Assembly: GCA_900618425.1 (NCBI GenBank)
Contig: UZAN01040040.1
Coordinates: 9,148 to 73,147, forward strand
Direction: 5' to 3'
Length of the DNA: 64,000 nucleotides
From: Echinostoma caproni
Taxonomy: Eukaryota; Platyhelminthes; Trematoda; Plagiorchiida; Echinostomatidae
Shown here: positions 34,486 through 48,300 of the stretch, piece after piece
How the letters are laid out: every line of letters starts with the position of its first letter
How positions within the stretch are numbered: the stretch's first letter is position 1
Translations under genes and position numbers: made by a program
The notes under the pieces: model-generated
Told to the model about the DNA's origin: nothing
What the model saw: only the letters and a program-made list of their open reading frames with translations
Databases searched by the model: none

Positions 34486-37400
34486 GTTATACCAGCGTTT
34501 CCATACTGGATTCCGGTAAATTCTGTGTCAGTGCTTCATACCGACGGATTCGGTCACTGAAGCTTCAGCTAACTGTCACTTTCATGATTCGAATATTCCA
34601 ACCCCAACATGGTCGATGAATTTATTTTTTTTTTTTCTTTCTATAAAATGGTAGCTGGTAGTTTGTAGTCTTTTTCGTTTGACCCGGTTATGGTTTTCTT
34701 TTAGAGAAAGAAATATTACTTAATGCGAAAGATTTTTTGTTTGGAGCATCAATATATAAATTCAGAAAGACGTAGAATGATTTGAAATACCGTGTACATA
34801 GGCGTTTTAGCTGTAGAGTGGCCATATTGAGCGGGAGATGGAGCATAATACGTTTCCATTCGATTAGAAGAATATTACATTTTCAAAAATTGCACGGAAT
34901 AATGAATTGATCGGAGAGAAACAGAAACTGCCGAAATTGTAGCGCAATCAAAAATATCACGTCACTTTTCAGATCGCATTGATCAACCGGATTGTACCTT
35001 AATGAGATAACAGATCAGGAGGAAAACTAAACCACAGACCACAAAGGAATCAGTCCGGTTCCATATAACCTGAACGCATTAGCCGAACAGGTATTAAAGT
35101 CAACTGGGAAACTTCGTCAAACATCTCACTAGTAATCCGAAATTTTTGGACCGGCTCCCAGGAACTTGTTTCAAATTTGTGAATTCTCTCCAGCATCTGT
35201 GTTTCTACCCAGTAATGTGTTGTACTGTATAACTAAGAACATTCCGGAGGATGAATTTGACTCTCGCATGTAAAGAATAAATTTTATATTTTGTTCAAAT
35301 TGCACAAACCCAAGCGGGACATGTACATTATAAGGTAGATTCGCCAATCATCAGTCCGAAACTGTTATGCTGTGTGTTCAATCAAAGAGACTTTAAATTA
35401 TCTTCAGAGCTCTTTCAAAACGTTTTGGACAACTCGAATATGACTTTTTTCGAGCTTGAACGTGAAGACAAATCACTATTTCACTCAAAAAATGTGCGTA
35501 TAATGGATTGTGAAATTTCTTCCCACCGCCGTTTTGAATTAGTTAAATTAGGAGTGAGGGGCCCGAGATGCAGCATATTGTGGCACGCTAATAAAACGCA
35601 GAAACCCCACTAGTCCTTCGGGGTGTAAAAACGATAATGATATTTCCCGCATTGCGATTCTGATTTGTCCGTTGATAAAATGAACGGAACCAGTAAAATA
35701 ATCTTTAATTTAACCAATATAGGTTATATTTCGATGGTTCTGGCATCCAGCTTCTTGTTTTCACATGTTTATACGGAACTTTCACGTCAACTGTCAGTTC
35801 GAATCCAATCCTCTCTGCTTATGACGCTTGCAATCAAGACTTGCAGGAATCAAAGCTTGTGCAGAGGTGTGTGACACATCTTTAAAAATTGTAATAAGTG
35901 ATCGACTAACTATTTTATTCCACACCACTAAAATTGTTTGCATCGGCAGAACACGAGGACGAATCACTTCAAAGCAGTTGCCAAACAGAACCTTCCGACG
36001 GTTACTTTTGAACATTATGAGTATGTTTGGTTAAAGCCTGTCTTAGAGCATTGCAGTTTTATTCAATTCTGGTCGAGGAATGGTTTCTGAGTGGATCATG
36101 TGTATTGCGAACTTCTGTTGCAGTTACCTCAGTTATTTCAGATAGAATCCATCGGAGTGCATCAAAGACTATTTGCTATGTGCATGGAACATGAATGAAG
36201 CTTCTCCTGGACCCTGTGAACCGCGACTGTCCATTGAACGGTTGTCCGACAAGAAGACAATATCACTCGTTGCTGTCAGAACCAGATGATATCATTGCAG
36301 GCCTGAGTTGACTGTCAAAAGATACAGTAAAATGTGTGAATCGGGAAGAAGACAAAGTTTATCGCACAGGGTCAGAAGTGGGGCACAGTCAGGTACAATC
36401 GACCGTCAGTACAACATGAAATCCGCAATACGGAGAACACATGTTCCCTGTGCATAATTAAATTCATCCAATGCATCAAACAAATTACTGCCAAAATGAG
36501 CGGTACGATCACACGGAAGGTGGATCTTCAATTCATTCTTTCACTTCACGTCAAGCCGATAGTTCACTTTATTGTACTAAAAGATAGAGGAATGTACAGC
36601 ATCCTATCGGGTGTACCTAGACGAAAGACGTTTATGCTAAAGCAACCTAAGAAAGTGAGATTAGCACTAACGAGGGAGGCGGGGGGTCGTGAAAACATAT
36701 TCAATCAAGCTTCTATTTTCAATCATTAACCTAGCGTGAATAGATATAAAACAAGAGATATGCGACACCGGGTAGTGTGGGTATATAGCGGCTACAGTTT
36801 GATGCAAGTCACTGATGTAGTGAAAACGGAGCAAGACCGACAAGTCTGGATGGAGTGGAAATTATCAGACAGAGTCACTCTACACAATCGATCTTAGAAT
36901 GAAGTGACTTTTTATAATGAATGAACTCAACGGGTGAGGAATTAGAAATGCCACTATACTTGGCGACAAATTTTGAAGAGCGTTTTTGTACATTGCTGGG
37001 TAGCAACAGGTTCATTGACACATTCTGCAGCGTTTCAACGCATTTTGTTCGATTCAACTTTACGTTTACCGCTTTTGCTTATTTTTCAGCAGATGAGATG
37101 GAGTGCTGAAGTGGATTTCTTATGGAAGTATTCTGAACCGCATGATTGACGACCAAATCATCCGTGCGTTTGAAGGTGAAGCTGGATGGTATAATCGGGA
37201 GGTTTGGGACATAAAAGTAATCCAGAGTCGGGGAGAGGATGTTGCGCTGTCGGACATGTGAATAAACGGGAACTGTTGAAGAACTCTTTCCCTAAAGACA
37301 GATGAACCGTCTGCCGTTAGTGATATAGCCCCTTAACCAATCGGCGCAAGGGAGGCTTTGATGCATCGGTTTAGCGACGTCAGCAATAACTTCCTGTCGA

Positions 37401-39210
37401 CAGAGTCAAAACAGTTTTATACACCAAACACACAAATCCAGCATCTTTGATGGAGTTAATAAACTTCAGCTAGAGAAGGTCGCTTTCTCGGTTGTTAATG
37501 AAAGGGTTATCGGGTCAATGGTGTTTTTGCAAGGAAAAAGGAGGGGCGATTCATATGCGGAAATGAATGTTACTGAGCTTATTCAGGTAGGACAAGGTAT
37601 TTACAGGTAGAGAATAGCGGTCACAGAGCATTTTCATTCCTTTTCAGAAAGCTCATACCAAGAAATAACATAGTTACTTGTTAGAAAAATGTATTTGCGG
37701 ATCACCCAGTTTTTCTATACTTTCAACAATACTACAAAGCCGTTCATTTACGTGGTCTAGACTAACCGCAAACACCATATGTTTCCTCGATTACACATAT
37801 GTACTAAATTCTTTATCCTGAAATAAGGTTTTACACCAAGAAAGGCTTGTAATCTAATTAATTTTTTTATTTAGCAACACAACTCCATAGTTTAAATCAG
37901 ATAACTTGTCACCTGGAAGCATTTCTCTGCCGCGATCCGCAACGAACACTAGCGGATCCGTGTTTTTTCACACACTGACGCTGATCACAGTATTGCGCTC
38001 CAGTTAACACATACACAGCCGTAGATGTAGGTTAATTCAAATCACACAAGAATTTCCTCAATAATCAATAATCAGCATAACGGACCAAAACAGGAGAACA
38101 CGAACAGCACAACAAATGGCGCGGTGAATGAGACTGATATTTTATGTATAAACCATACGAATTTAAGATCTGCAACTTCTGTGTAGTATTAATCTTTATT
38201 GGAACACAATTCTTCGTTTATTCCCTACACTACACCGACTCTTATACCAATTGATTAGTATTAGCTAAGCTGAAGAAGATCTAACCTAATGAGCATAGCT
38301 ATCCATTATGGCTATTAACTGTTGATCGAGTAACCCAAACTAAGGATTTCGTAGCCGTTCGAGTCTTGGTATTAGGTATTTTTATAGTCACAACGGATCC
38401 ATCGTGCAGGTCACTCATTTGATCTCAAGTATCATTCTATGTCAAGAAACAAAATCCATGTGAAGATTGAATAGTTTTATTATTCAGTCAAATATATATC
38501 ATAGTATAGTATTATATTGTAATATGTTTCGCACTGAATATGTGAAAAAAGGTCCCCAGTGAACGGATTCGTGGGGTAACCGCATGAGGGCTGAAATCGT
38601 CCACGGGCAGGATGTTCTCCGCGCAGAGCGTTAAGTGACAAGCTCCACTAGACAGAGAGAGCGAGCAAGCATACATCATGAACCGACCAAGGTTCAACGA
38701 GAAGTGGACGAGACTCACGCTCACGCAGCACTTGCTAAGGGCGTATATCTAGTTCGCCCCGAGGATTTTGGAATGCTAAATTGTTTGCTTCGGTTCCAAT
38801 AGTGCGGTCAACACAGTGACCATTCCGGAAACAACGGTTATCCTAACAAAATTTCTCTCTAAACGTCTTTCTTCAGGTATATCCGTCAAATTTGAACAGA
38901 ACACTGTTGCGTTGACTGTTTCGTAAACCTAAAACAGAAGAGAAAACACAGCAGAGAAGTTGAGAGGAGTATGTGCTTGTACGTTTTTAACCGTCAATCA
39001 TTTGGTGTCTTTTGTGTTTTTTTTTTCAGTTTTTCATGTGCTCATGTCGTGACCGAGGTCATGACCGTGTTCATCATTTAGGTTATTTTGAGGTCGGGGT
39101 AACGGAAATGCGTGAACCATTCAGTTAGCATAACCCTTCCAAAGATACAAACAAGGAGCAACAAAACACGAGCGATTCGAATATGAAAAAAACAACAGTG
39201 CTGTCGGTGT
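34486..39210. other. No recognisable feature
   Basis: Frames of up to about 80 codons (for example 35374-35613) are unrecognised. A minus-strand AATAAA context near 38200-38215 ('gttccaataaag') could be an LTR or gene 3' end, but nothing else supports it. Confidence 0.4.
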
Positions 39211-39293
39211 GGCCTCGTAGCCTAGCTGGTAGAGCATGCGCTGTACAAAAGCGTAGGCGACGTGCATGCGTGGGTTCGAATCCCACCGAGGCT
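39211..39293 (+). tRNA. tRNA-like sequence, probably pseudogene or SINE head
   Basis: The 83-base segment folds at both ends like a tRNA. A 7-bp acceptor stem pairs GGCCTCG with CGAGGCT (one G-U). A perfect 5-bp T stem GTGGG/CCCAC encloses TTCGAAT, and an A-box-like 'tagctggtagagc' is present. The middle does not fit well. The best anticodon stem is GCGCT/AGCGT around GTACAAA, which would give anticodon ACA and leave a 15-base variable region. Alternatively it is a tyrosine-like GTA reading with an intron. No clear T4 terminator follows. I favour a tRNA-derived pseudogene. Confidence 0.5.
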
Positions 39294-42200
39294 ACTGAGG
39301 TTTGCACAATTTCAACGTAGCGAAATATATCGATAGTGCACTACCACTCCAAATTGCTCTGCCTCGGTGTTATACAGTACGTCTTTTTTACTCCCAATTC
39401 GCAGTGTTGTTCAGAAGTCCACACATACAGAGCTAATATTTTTTCATACCGTGATCCAGGATACTTCTGGTTCGCTACACGCTACCGAAAATATTACCAA
39501 TTTGATTAATTCAGTTGATCAACATTTCGCGGAGATTCTCGCCTGAGTTTAGTTTAGGACGATGCATAAACAAAGAGCTCACAAAGAAGCAACCGCAGAT
39601 TTTGATGTATTGTCACAGTGTCGCGAACAAGAAGAATAGGAAGAAGTGTCGGTGCACGCATCTCCATTGTGCTATACAGCAAAAAAACTTTCAGGTATAT
39701 TTGTTTAGACTATTACACTTCGGTTACCGTCTAGCGTTAGGAATGTGGAAAACATATTCCTAAAATTGCTTGTTGTTTGTAAGATTAGATTTTCTCCTGT
39801 CCGATTTCATGCATCTAGTAATGTAGGTCGTTCAATCCGTCTCGGTTGAACATCTTCACTTTGCCAAATATCACTCTCTCTCCTTTGGGTACAACCATCA
39901 AAACATGGATTGCATCCTGTTTTTACTCGTTGCTGAGCCAAAGGAGCAAGCTGTTACATTTATTCGGATTTAGATTTGAACTAACACCTTCCCTCGGAAA
40001 CCATCTACAACCTTATTTCTCATTTCATGTGGTCAACCACGTTTCCGATGCGCTAGATTCGAGTTTCCCTCTCGTCAAGACTCATCAATAGGGTGCAATC
40101 ATCACCCGGGCTTTGAAATTCGGACTCATCATGCGCTAACTTTGTACGCATCAGCTCAAACCCGAGCTAACCAGAATTTTCAATGCATGTTTGTTGCGAT
40201 ATCATCTTCGACGAGAGCCAATTAGTTACTTGGTCTCGACTGTAATGGAAGGATACAGTTGACTACAAAATCGAGACATCTATGCGAGTTCGACAATCTT
40301 ACCAAAAGTCTACTAGGTGAGAATTTAATTCACATTCGGCTTGCAGTTACTTGTCAGAGCCGAACAAGCTCGATTTTAGTGCTCCATGGTTAGCATTGTA
40401 AGTTGGGAAATATGCCTGGGGATGAAGTCTGAAGGATGGTCAACCCAAGTCAATGTAACTTATCTCTCATCACTATGTACGTGTAACTTCGATTCCAATA
40501 CTACCTGGTTTAATTTATGAGGAGTGAGGGTATCCAACAGCCGTCAATAGGCCCCAAGGAAACAGTCAATTACAGACGGATGAACCCCTACAAAATACCA
40601 GCAAAATGGCGCGCGCTGCAGATCCGTCAGATAGTGGTTGAGATCGAACTGTCTTTCTAATTTTCTTGCAGTTTATTTTAATATAACATTCGGTCCACAA
40701 TGAGAGATGTGTTCTATTTTCATGCATTTCCCCAAATAAAATTTCTTCGTGTCTTTTATTTCATAGAAAACGATTATTTTATAAATCTTTGAACAACGAA
40801 ATTAAACGGGAACCTTGTAGATATAGATATATGCTTTCATTTAGATATAAGTAATTGCTAAAAACATCCTCCTTTTATTTTTAAAATATGATCTGAATGA
40901 AGACAGGGATGCACTTCATAGTCCAATCTCAAACTTATAACTGTGGCTGCAGAATTCATTTTTGTTTGTATGTCGAACAAAATGCATTCAAGAGCATTTT
41001 TGACCACTTCATCTTTTCTTCCTAGTAAAAATGCAAGCGCGACTGAATAAGTATTCATAAAAATCCAATACATATATTCATGCATATATATACAGTTACT
41101 TATATACAGTCAAATACAAGTAACTAGTATGTTCGCTTTTCAGTCAGGCATGTGTCTTCAAACAGCTCCGGTTGCGTAACGAGTCCCCTATTGCTACAAT
41201 CTGATGCTGTTCTTTTATTTTCAGTCCATCAAATCATTACGTATTCGTGTAGTAATGTGTGCTGGTCAAAGCACCATCCTGTTTTCCTTCGTGCTTTACA
41301 CCAGCACGATTCGCGACAGATTGACTTGAGGACTTGTGTGATTCCCTCTTCTCATTTGGTCTTGACTTGCCCGCCTGGTTTCCCCTGACTGCATAGCTTC
41401 TTGGGTTGTTTGTCTTCATCCCAAATTGACCGACTGACTGACTGACTATGTGACTGTACAACTGTTTCAATGCCCTACCACTTCTGACTAGTTGCCTAAC
41501 CGCCCCACTAATAGCATAGTGTACAAGTTAGGCAAGTGCAAATGAGTGAGTAGGCAAGTGAAGCAGAACCAGATGATGCAGAAGAAGGAGCGCTGGAATG
41601 GTTGAAACCGGAGCAAATAGAAGGAAGTGACGTATTCTCCCCCGGTGCCCAATGAAATATTCATAAGCAGTTTATGATGTACGACTGGCGAAGAGCATAA
41701 ATCAAATCACTCTGCGTGTGTGTCTGCGCGCGTTTGAGAGTGTATACTACCACGCAACACAAAGTGATTACGCAAATCAGTGTGCAGCTGAATTTCCCCG
41801 GGAAACGTACTTTTGTATATCAGTGAGTGAGTTAGTAAATGAGTGGATTGGTGTTTGAGTCCAATTCTAATAAAATCAGAACAAAAAAACTGTCTTCATG
41901 CACGCACACAAGCACATACGCTCACGTGAGTATACTTATACTGTGTGCTTTTGGCTTCCAGGAGGCATGTGATCGTATGCGAGTTAGCGCCTAACTGGCT
42001 TCTATTCCACGTGGTTCAAATCACAGAACTGGATATCATACCCGATGATTTGTATTGTTTCTTGAGACCCATGATGGGCAAAAAAATAAGCTGATTATGA
42101 TACATTGGTCGTATAAAACTTTCGCATTTCATCCATCGGTGCAGAATCATACTTGATATCTGATGGCAGACTTCGTTCAAACTTGAATGCTAAACAAATC

Positions 42201-45200
42201 GTTGCAATACTACTCGGTGGTACCATCACATAATTTTAGAAGTAATGGTAAAGTGACAATCAGTTATCAGGGATTGGAAATTATATGAATATTGAAGTAT
42301 GGGTTTTAAAAAATATATCATTATTATTTTCCTTTTTGTCTGCCGTTTCTTTTAACAGGATTGCCGTGCTTTTATGAAAATAAACCGAGATAATTATTGA
42401 GTTCTGGTTGCGGGAAAATAGATTATTTAGCAGTGATTTTATTGTTACATTCAATCGATTTACTGATTTACTTTATTTATCGATATTGCAAAAGCGCCCG
42501 GGCATGGAATACATTCATTAGTTAGTAGTATTTTCCACATTTGCACCACTGTAAGCAAACAAGTTAGAATGTTCTCTTCTGCAGGGATTTTTCAGAGAAA
42601 TCTTATGGTAGTTGCTCATCCAAACTGGCAGTCTGACACACTCCAAGGGTATCCTGGCTTTCATTAGTCTTTATCACTTGCCCAACTCTCTCTTATGACT
42701 GACGCATGTAGCATGGACTATAGCCCGGTAAATAGTCTAAGAGGTATCCTAGGCTCGAAATTCATTGCGCGATGTTGTTCATATATATACAGAGGCGAGT
42801 ACCAGTTTGGAGTATATTTCCGGGCGAGATCCACATCCCTCGAATGGTAAATATGGTATCAGGGAGCCAGTGGTAGCCATGATCCAGCACACTGTTTGAC
42901 TCACAGTCCGCATTGTGGTTTGTAAATACCGAATGTGCGCCTTCGAAAGGCAACACCAGTGAGACTGGGGACGTTTCTTGTATCAAACTCTCGTTAACTT
43001 TCATGATCGCGTTGCCTACACGTCCTGGGATCTGGCTTATCCTCCCGCATGAGGCGGCCGTAGAATTCGAAGTGAAACCGGTTTCCTTCTTCAAAGAATA
43101 TCTTTCCATTGATCTATAGATCATCAAGTTGTCTTTTCATGTGAACTGTATGATCAGATTCCATGACATTGTAAAATGTAAGAGTATGGAAATTTCTCGC
43201 CTTTTGATTATTTACTGGTAAAAAAACCGCGATACACCTAAGCAATGACAACCAGGATAACATGGAATAATTCAACGTTGTGTTATTCACACGCTTTTGT
43301 GGGTTTTACTAAATGCCAAACATTATACGTGTAAGTTCTTTGCTCGCATCCGTACAGAGAGGGTGTGCGTATATGTGGTACCCATGTTGCATAACGTGAA
43401 TTGGAAGTTCCAAGCTCTCCTTACTCAATGCGTTGGAGCGAACTCAATAAAATGCCGGGAAGGAAGTATGATATTTGGAAGCGAGGGACACGTATCTAAA
43501 AGCATTCTGGCTCACGGAGTCCGGATACGGCTTTATGCACATACGCGCGCGTAAACACCTGGGCTGATAGGATTCAGTAAGTCCTAATGCCCAAAATGAC
43601 GCTGTAGCTTGCGAACGATTGTCATCCGTTTGATAACGCAAACACAAGTTATTTGGTTGTACAGATAAGTGAACTCTTTTAAAGGAAAGTAGTTAGCAGA
43701 CGGTTGAGTTAATAGTACAGTTTTACCTTGGTATGTCTTTCATACTAGTGGAAAATACAAGGATAAGGGTTTGAAGCAGCTGTCCAGTGCTCTTTGTTGA
43801 TTATCACAAACATTTCCATCGCAAGTAAATAATTTATTTTAAAACATCGGTCTACCGCAAACGGACAGTCTTTACATGGTCAAAGCTTTCTTCCTGAACT
43901 TGACCGTATGCGTTTCTGGTTTGAATACAAAAAAATGTCTTGTAATATTACCATTATTATACTTTAGTTGTATGCGGTCTTCATACTTTTCTACATGGTT
44001 CCCAAATTGATCCGGATATCTAATCAGACTGGATTTAAGAACCAATTAAATAACTTTTGATTCGTAAATTTTACAGGTTTTAATTCCTCATCAATAAGAG
44101 ATATTTGTACGATCTAATTCTTTTCTCTCTCACGACCAAAATGATCTTGGACATTATTCCATAAGGAGAATGTTTTTCGATTTTATTCTGTTTTATGCGA
44201 TAACAAGCGAGACGGATCTGCCCACGGGTAGGTCAGTAGGTCAGTAGTATGAAATAGTTTAGCTCCACATCACACTGTTTCCCATGATTCGCTTTTATCA
44301 GGGCAAATTTATGGGAAGCACAAAAACTCACGCTATCCTAACATACAAATCTGTGAGCGCTCTGGTCTGGATCGCCGTTCGAAGTGGTTTGTTTCCCTCA
44401 GATGAACTAGTTTGTAATGAACGCGCTGATGAGTCCGGTGACTCGTCCCAACTATAACAATACTCAACCGGGCCGGCACACGTGGGTAAAAATTACTACC
44501 TGGCGCCGCGCTTGTTTTTTTGTACACGAGACAAAAAACGATCGTTTAATCTACTCCACACCTACTCCCTGACGATCTCGGCCCAGTGGCGCCAACCCAA
44601 TGAAAACAAGTAAGACGTAGTAAAAAATGCAATCGATATCTCTCTCATAACTGAACTAACCATTGACAAAAGAATGATGATTCACTTCGCAATTCGTCAA
44701 CATTTTTGGAAATACGAAATTCAACACAATATGCACATCAACTGCCATTTTGTTTGAATAACTTATCTATGAGACATCACGAATGGACAGCACTCGCTTG
44801 ACTTCTTGATCAATGATTGCCCTTAACCGGGAAGGACTGCCAAACTCTGACCTGAGCTACTTCGATTTCTTACCTGATAAACTTATTTAGCTTCATTTTT
44901 TTCTGAAAATCAAATACGTGAACCAAAACTTCTAATTGGATTCAAATATTCACTGGGTTGTTCCTCTCGGCCGAGTTCGTTGAGATCTGTAGATCCTGAA
45001 ACACGACAATCAATGTAAAACCGTGATAATGAAGCACTGGTGCACTCCCGTAAAAGAATGTCCCGGAACGATTACAATTTAAGATCTGAATCAAAGGGTA
45101 TTATAGAAAATCCTAATCATAATGTTCTTCATCAATAGTATACCATTTTTAATACATTCTTCTGCATGGTAGCTGATCGAATATTCAGTACCGACTATTT

Positions 45201-45236
45201 ATTTTTTTTTCATGCAACCAGTTCCCTTCACCAGTT
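39294..45236. other. No firm feature
   Basis: A 121-codon minus-strand frame at 42762-43127 has protein-like composition but no domain I can name. The plus strand is also open for 68 codons there (42913-43119). A 64-codon minus frame at 44333-44527 is rich in Arg/His and might belong to an unknown repeat. No RNA gene was seen. Confidence 0.35.
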
Positions 45237-45342
45237 TCATGAGAGCAAGAAGAAGTATCATGGTCACAGGATGTGTTGAACTCAACTATTTTGTTGAATT
45301 CAACACATCCTTTGATCATGATGCTTCTTCGTGCTCTCATGA
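45237..45342. repeat. Near-perfect inverted repeat, 50-bp arms, 6-base loop
   Basis: Arm 1 (45237-45286) and arm 2 (45293-45342) are reverse complements except at five positions. As plus-strand RNA two of these are G-U pairs, leaving 47 of 50 positions paired. Both ends read TCATGA and the loop is TATTTT. The stem is longer and the loop shorter than in a typical animal microRNA precursor. A fold-back transposon derivative or a small hairpin-siRNA locus are alternatives. No target-site duplication is evident. Confidence 0.9.
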
Positions 45343-48300
45343 TATTTCGTTTTTATGAAAACTAGCAGTTCCGGTTCTCGAAATTGTTATCGTGAACCAT
45401 ATACAGATTTTGATCAAACTCTTGCAACGTCACTCTCGTTTTGGAAATACATTTCAGTCTCCTATATCCTACCTGTATATTGATGGCTATCGGTAAAGTA
45501 TATTTATTCATGATTTTATCTCCCACTTCTATGTTCTTAGTTCTCTTCAATCACTGTTTGAATTAGCGTGACCTTGAGCGTTGCGATAAAATTTGTAGTA
45601 GTTCGAAAGTTACGGCTCAGATTTGGAAAATATTTTAAGTGAAGCAGCATGAGAATTCATTCTTTATAATAAATGATTCCTGTTCATTGACAGTGTTTAT
45701 TAAGTTGAGCTTATCTCTTGCTTATCTCTTTTCATTCAGTGCACAGAAAATGATTAATTTAATGAAAATATTCTAACTTAAATAAACTAAAAAATTATTT
45801 GGCTACAAACTACTCAAGCGTTATCCACAATACTGAAAGACCTAAAAACATAGTCCAAGAAACATAAAAGTTGATCTTCAAAAGTGGACCTTGAGGTGTG
45901 CGGCTCGTTGAATAAGCGTTTTGTTGTGTCACCGTACCCAAACCAGATGGAACATTCAAAACGGTTTTGGCGTATAATTGAAGCCTAGAGGCAACTTAAT
46001 CGAGAGGCACATAAATCCGATGATTCAGTTGGCTCAATTTATAACATAATCCACGAAGTTTCTCCATCAGAACATAAACCGAGAAAGAAAAAACCGTTCA
46101 TATCCAAGGAAGACGATGGTTGTATTCGATCGCAGTGGAGAAGAGTTGCTTATAACACGTATGAAGGATAGTCTGGGCTGATTGACCGTTTATTTTTTCA
46201 CGCTTTCGTGTGGAAAATGATGGCTAAATTTAACGTGAAGCTGAGGCCACGCGTTATAAAGCCGTTATGGAACGTCCAGCAAAACAGAGCACATCTTGAT
46301 CTTAACAACAAGTTCAAATCGCGTCACCCGTCCATATAGCAATGGGCTTATCTCACCAGTGGTCACCGAGTAATTCAACATGTGGCGAAAGCTGATCTGC
46401 TGAGCTAAGTTTCTAATGAATTTCGTTTTACCTGTCAAAACAAGTAAATATTCAGCCCGTCTGACGAGTTAGGACGGAAGTAAATACTGAGTGCCTTGTT
46501 ATCGGTCTCCTGTATACACCAAGCTGGATATCGAAAAATGTTTTGCACTGATAACGGAGGTTTTCGGTAACTGCTACTCTTTAAATGCATTCGTGGAAGC
46601 CATATTTTTCACAGACGAAGGTTGGTATATCTTTTTGTTTTGGGTTGGTAGTAAAAAGCGGTTAGACCTAATTCAGTATCATATTTTACATTTATCCAGT
46701 CTCTGGAGGGGTCAAGTTTAATGTCAAATTCATTCAAATACCGCGCAGTAGCTGGAATTTTAATTTAATCGAAAACTTTTTCCTATATCAGAAACAGGGC
46801 ACGTCAGCTGCCTTGACATTGGTCGTCAATGGTTGGGATGCGGGGCATATTGGAGGAACCTGACAAATTTTGTTTGGCAGTCAACTTGGTGGACTCCCTA
46901 CTACAGCAACTGTCTCCAGTACTCAAAAATGAAGAAGGGAAAATGGAACATAGACGAGATGAAAGTATAATAACATTGCGAAGTCTATGAATCATTTTAA
47001 TAAATAAATTCTAGTTATGTTTTCTACGGCGACTTTGTTATTTCACAACTGGTACACTAGCAACCATCGTCAAAATCGTGAAATCGTACATTTTGTTGGC
47101 ATGTGGCTAATAGAAACAGAAACATTAATGGGCAATATATCAGGTATGCTGCGTCTGATGTAGAGTAATATCATATTCAATCCAGTCAATGAGGCTAGAA
47201 GAACGAAGCGTTGAGAGGAACAAATGTGATAAAAATCAGGATGCTGCACGAGTTTGGTTAATACCTGTATACCTCTCGCCCTACCAGTCCCCTTCTCCCA
47301 CCCCCGTCTGAACGTGGCGGAGTTGATACGTAATCCAGTTGAGGCAAACTTGTTATAACTAATTCAACACGGCAAATATCGGAACAATAAAGGTCCCGGA
47401 TATTCTCACGCATAGAATTCAGTCACGTGAAATCTTGTTCATTCCGTCAAGGTTATCATCCTGTCGTCGTGTAAAAGCCCAAATAAAATATTCTTTTTTG
47501 GCCTTATTATCCCGAAGTGAACACTCTAAAACTGATCTTTAACAAGAAAAGAATATTCCGGATATTTTGTACTAGTTCACTTAGAAACCCCACCCAATTA
47601 ACTGAAAGTGCTAATTCAAAAAAGCTTGACGGGCTGGAATAAAACGGAGTGACATCATGTTTCACATTGGGTTGGGTTTTCTAGCAAAACTACAACAATA
47701 ACACGTCAGTGTTTAACCGGATTTTAAATGTTTATAGTTTCTCATTTTCGGACATTCTTACTGCAGAAGAACGAAATAAAAATTCAAAAAGAAAACCTCA
47801 AAGGAGAATAAGCAAGCAAGCTCTCAGATGATGAACGTCAAAGTCAGATTACTGATAAAATGAATGGCTTTTATCGGACGTAGAAGGGTGCTTTGCAATT
47901 TTACTATTTGATGTAAGCATTTCCGCTGGCTGATGAAACACTGCCAGAAACATCTTCCCGAGGAAGACTGTGAGAGGTCGATTGATGAGGATATCATAAG
48001 AATTTGTTCCTTTAGGCCTCCAAGTTGACTAAAATTGATACTTGTTTGAATAAAGTGAATTGTTACAGCATACATTATTGATTTATATTTTGAATCGATT
48101 GCTAATCAACGAGATTTGGTATCTAACGGCCCTCAACGGGGCAGTCAAAAAGGTCATTTTTGCCAATGTTTGTGTCTTTTTTGCATACCAAGTCACCAGC
48201 TGAACACTAAACTGTTTATTTTAACTTCACTAACAGATTGTAAACAGCGGTGACTACAGAAGGCTTTCGTCAGGTACACAAAACATGAGTTCCAATCATC

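Noticed and set aside
41955..42025. tRNA-like stretch ending in GGTTCAAATCAC
   Set aside because: It has a B-box match only. Stems do not form and no SINE body or tail is present.
42762..43127. 121-codon minus frame with protein-like composition
   Set aside because: No motif is recognised and the opposite strand is also open. It cannot be supported as a gene from sequence alone.
44427..44480. CTGATGAGTC followed by a hairpin, considered as a second hammerhead
   Set aside because: The GAAA strand is missing (GTCCCAAC instead) and no cleavage triplet or stem I is found.
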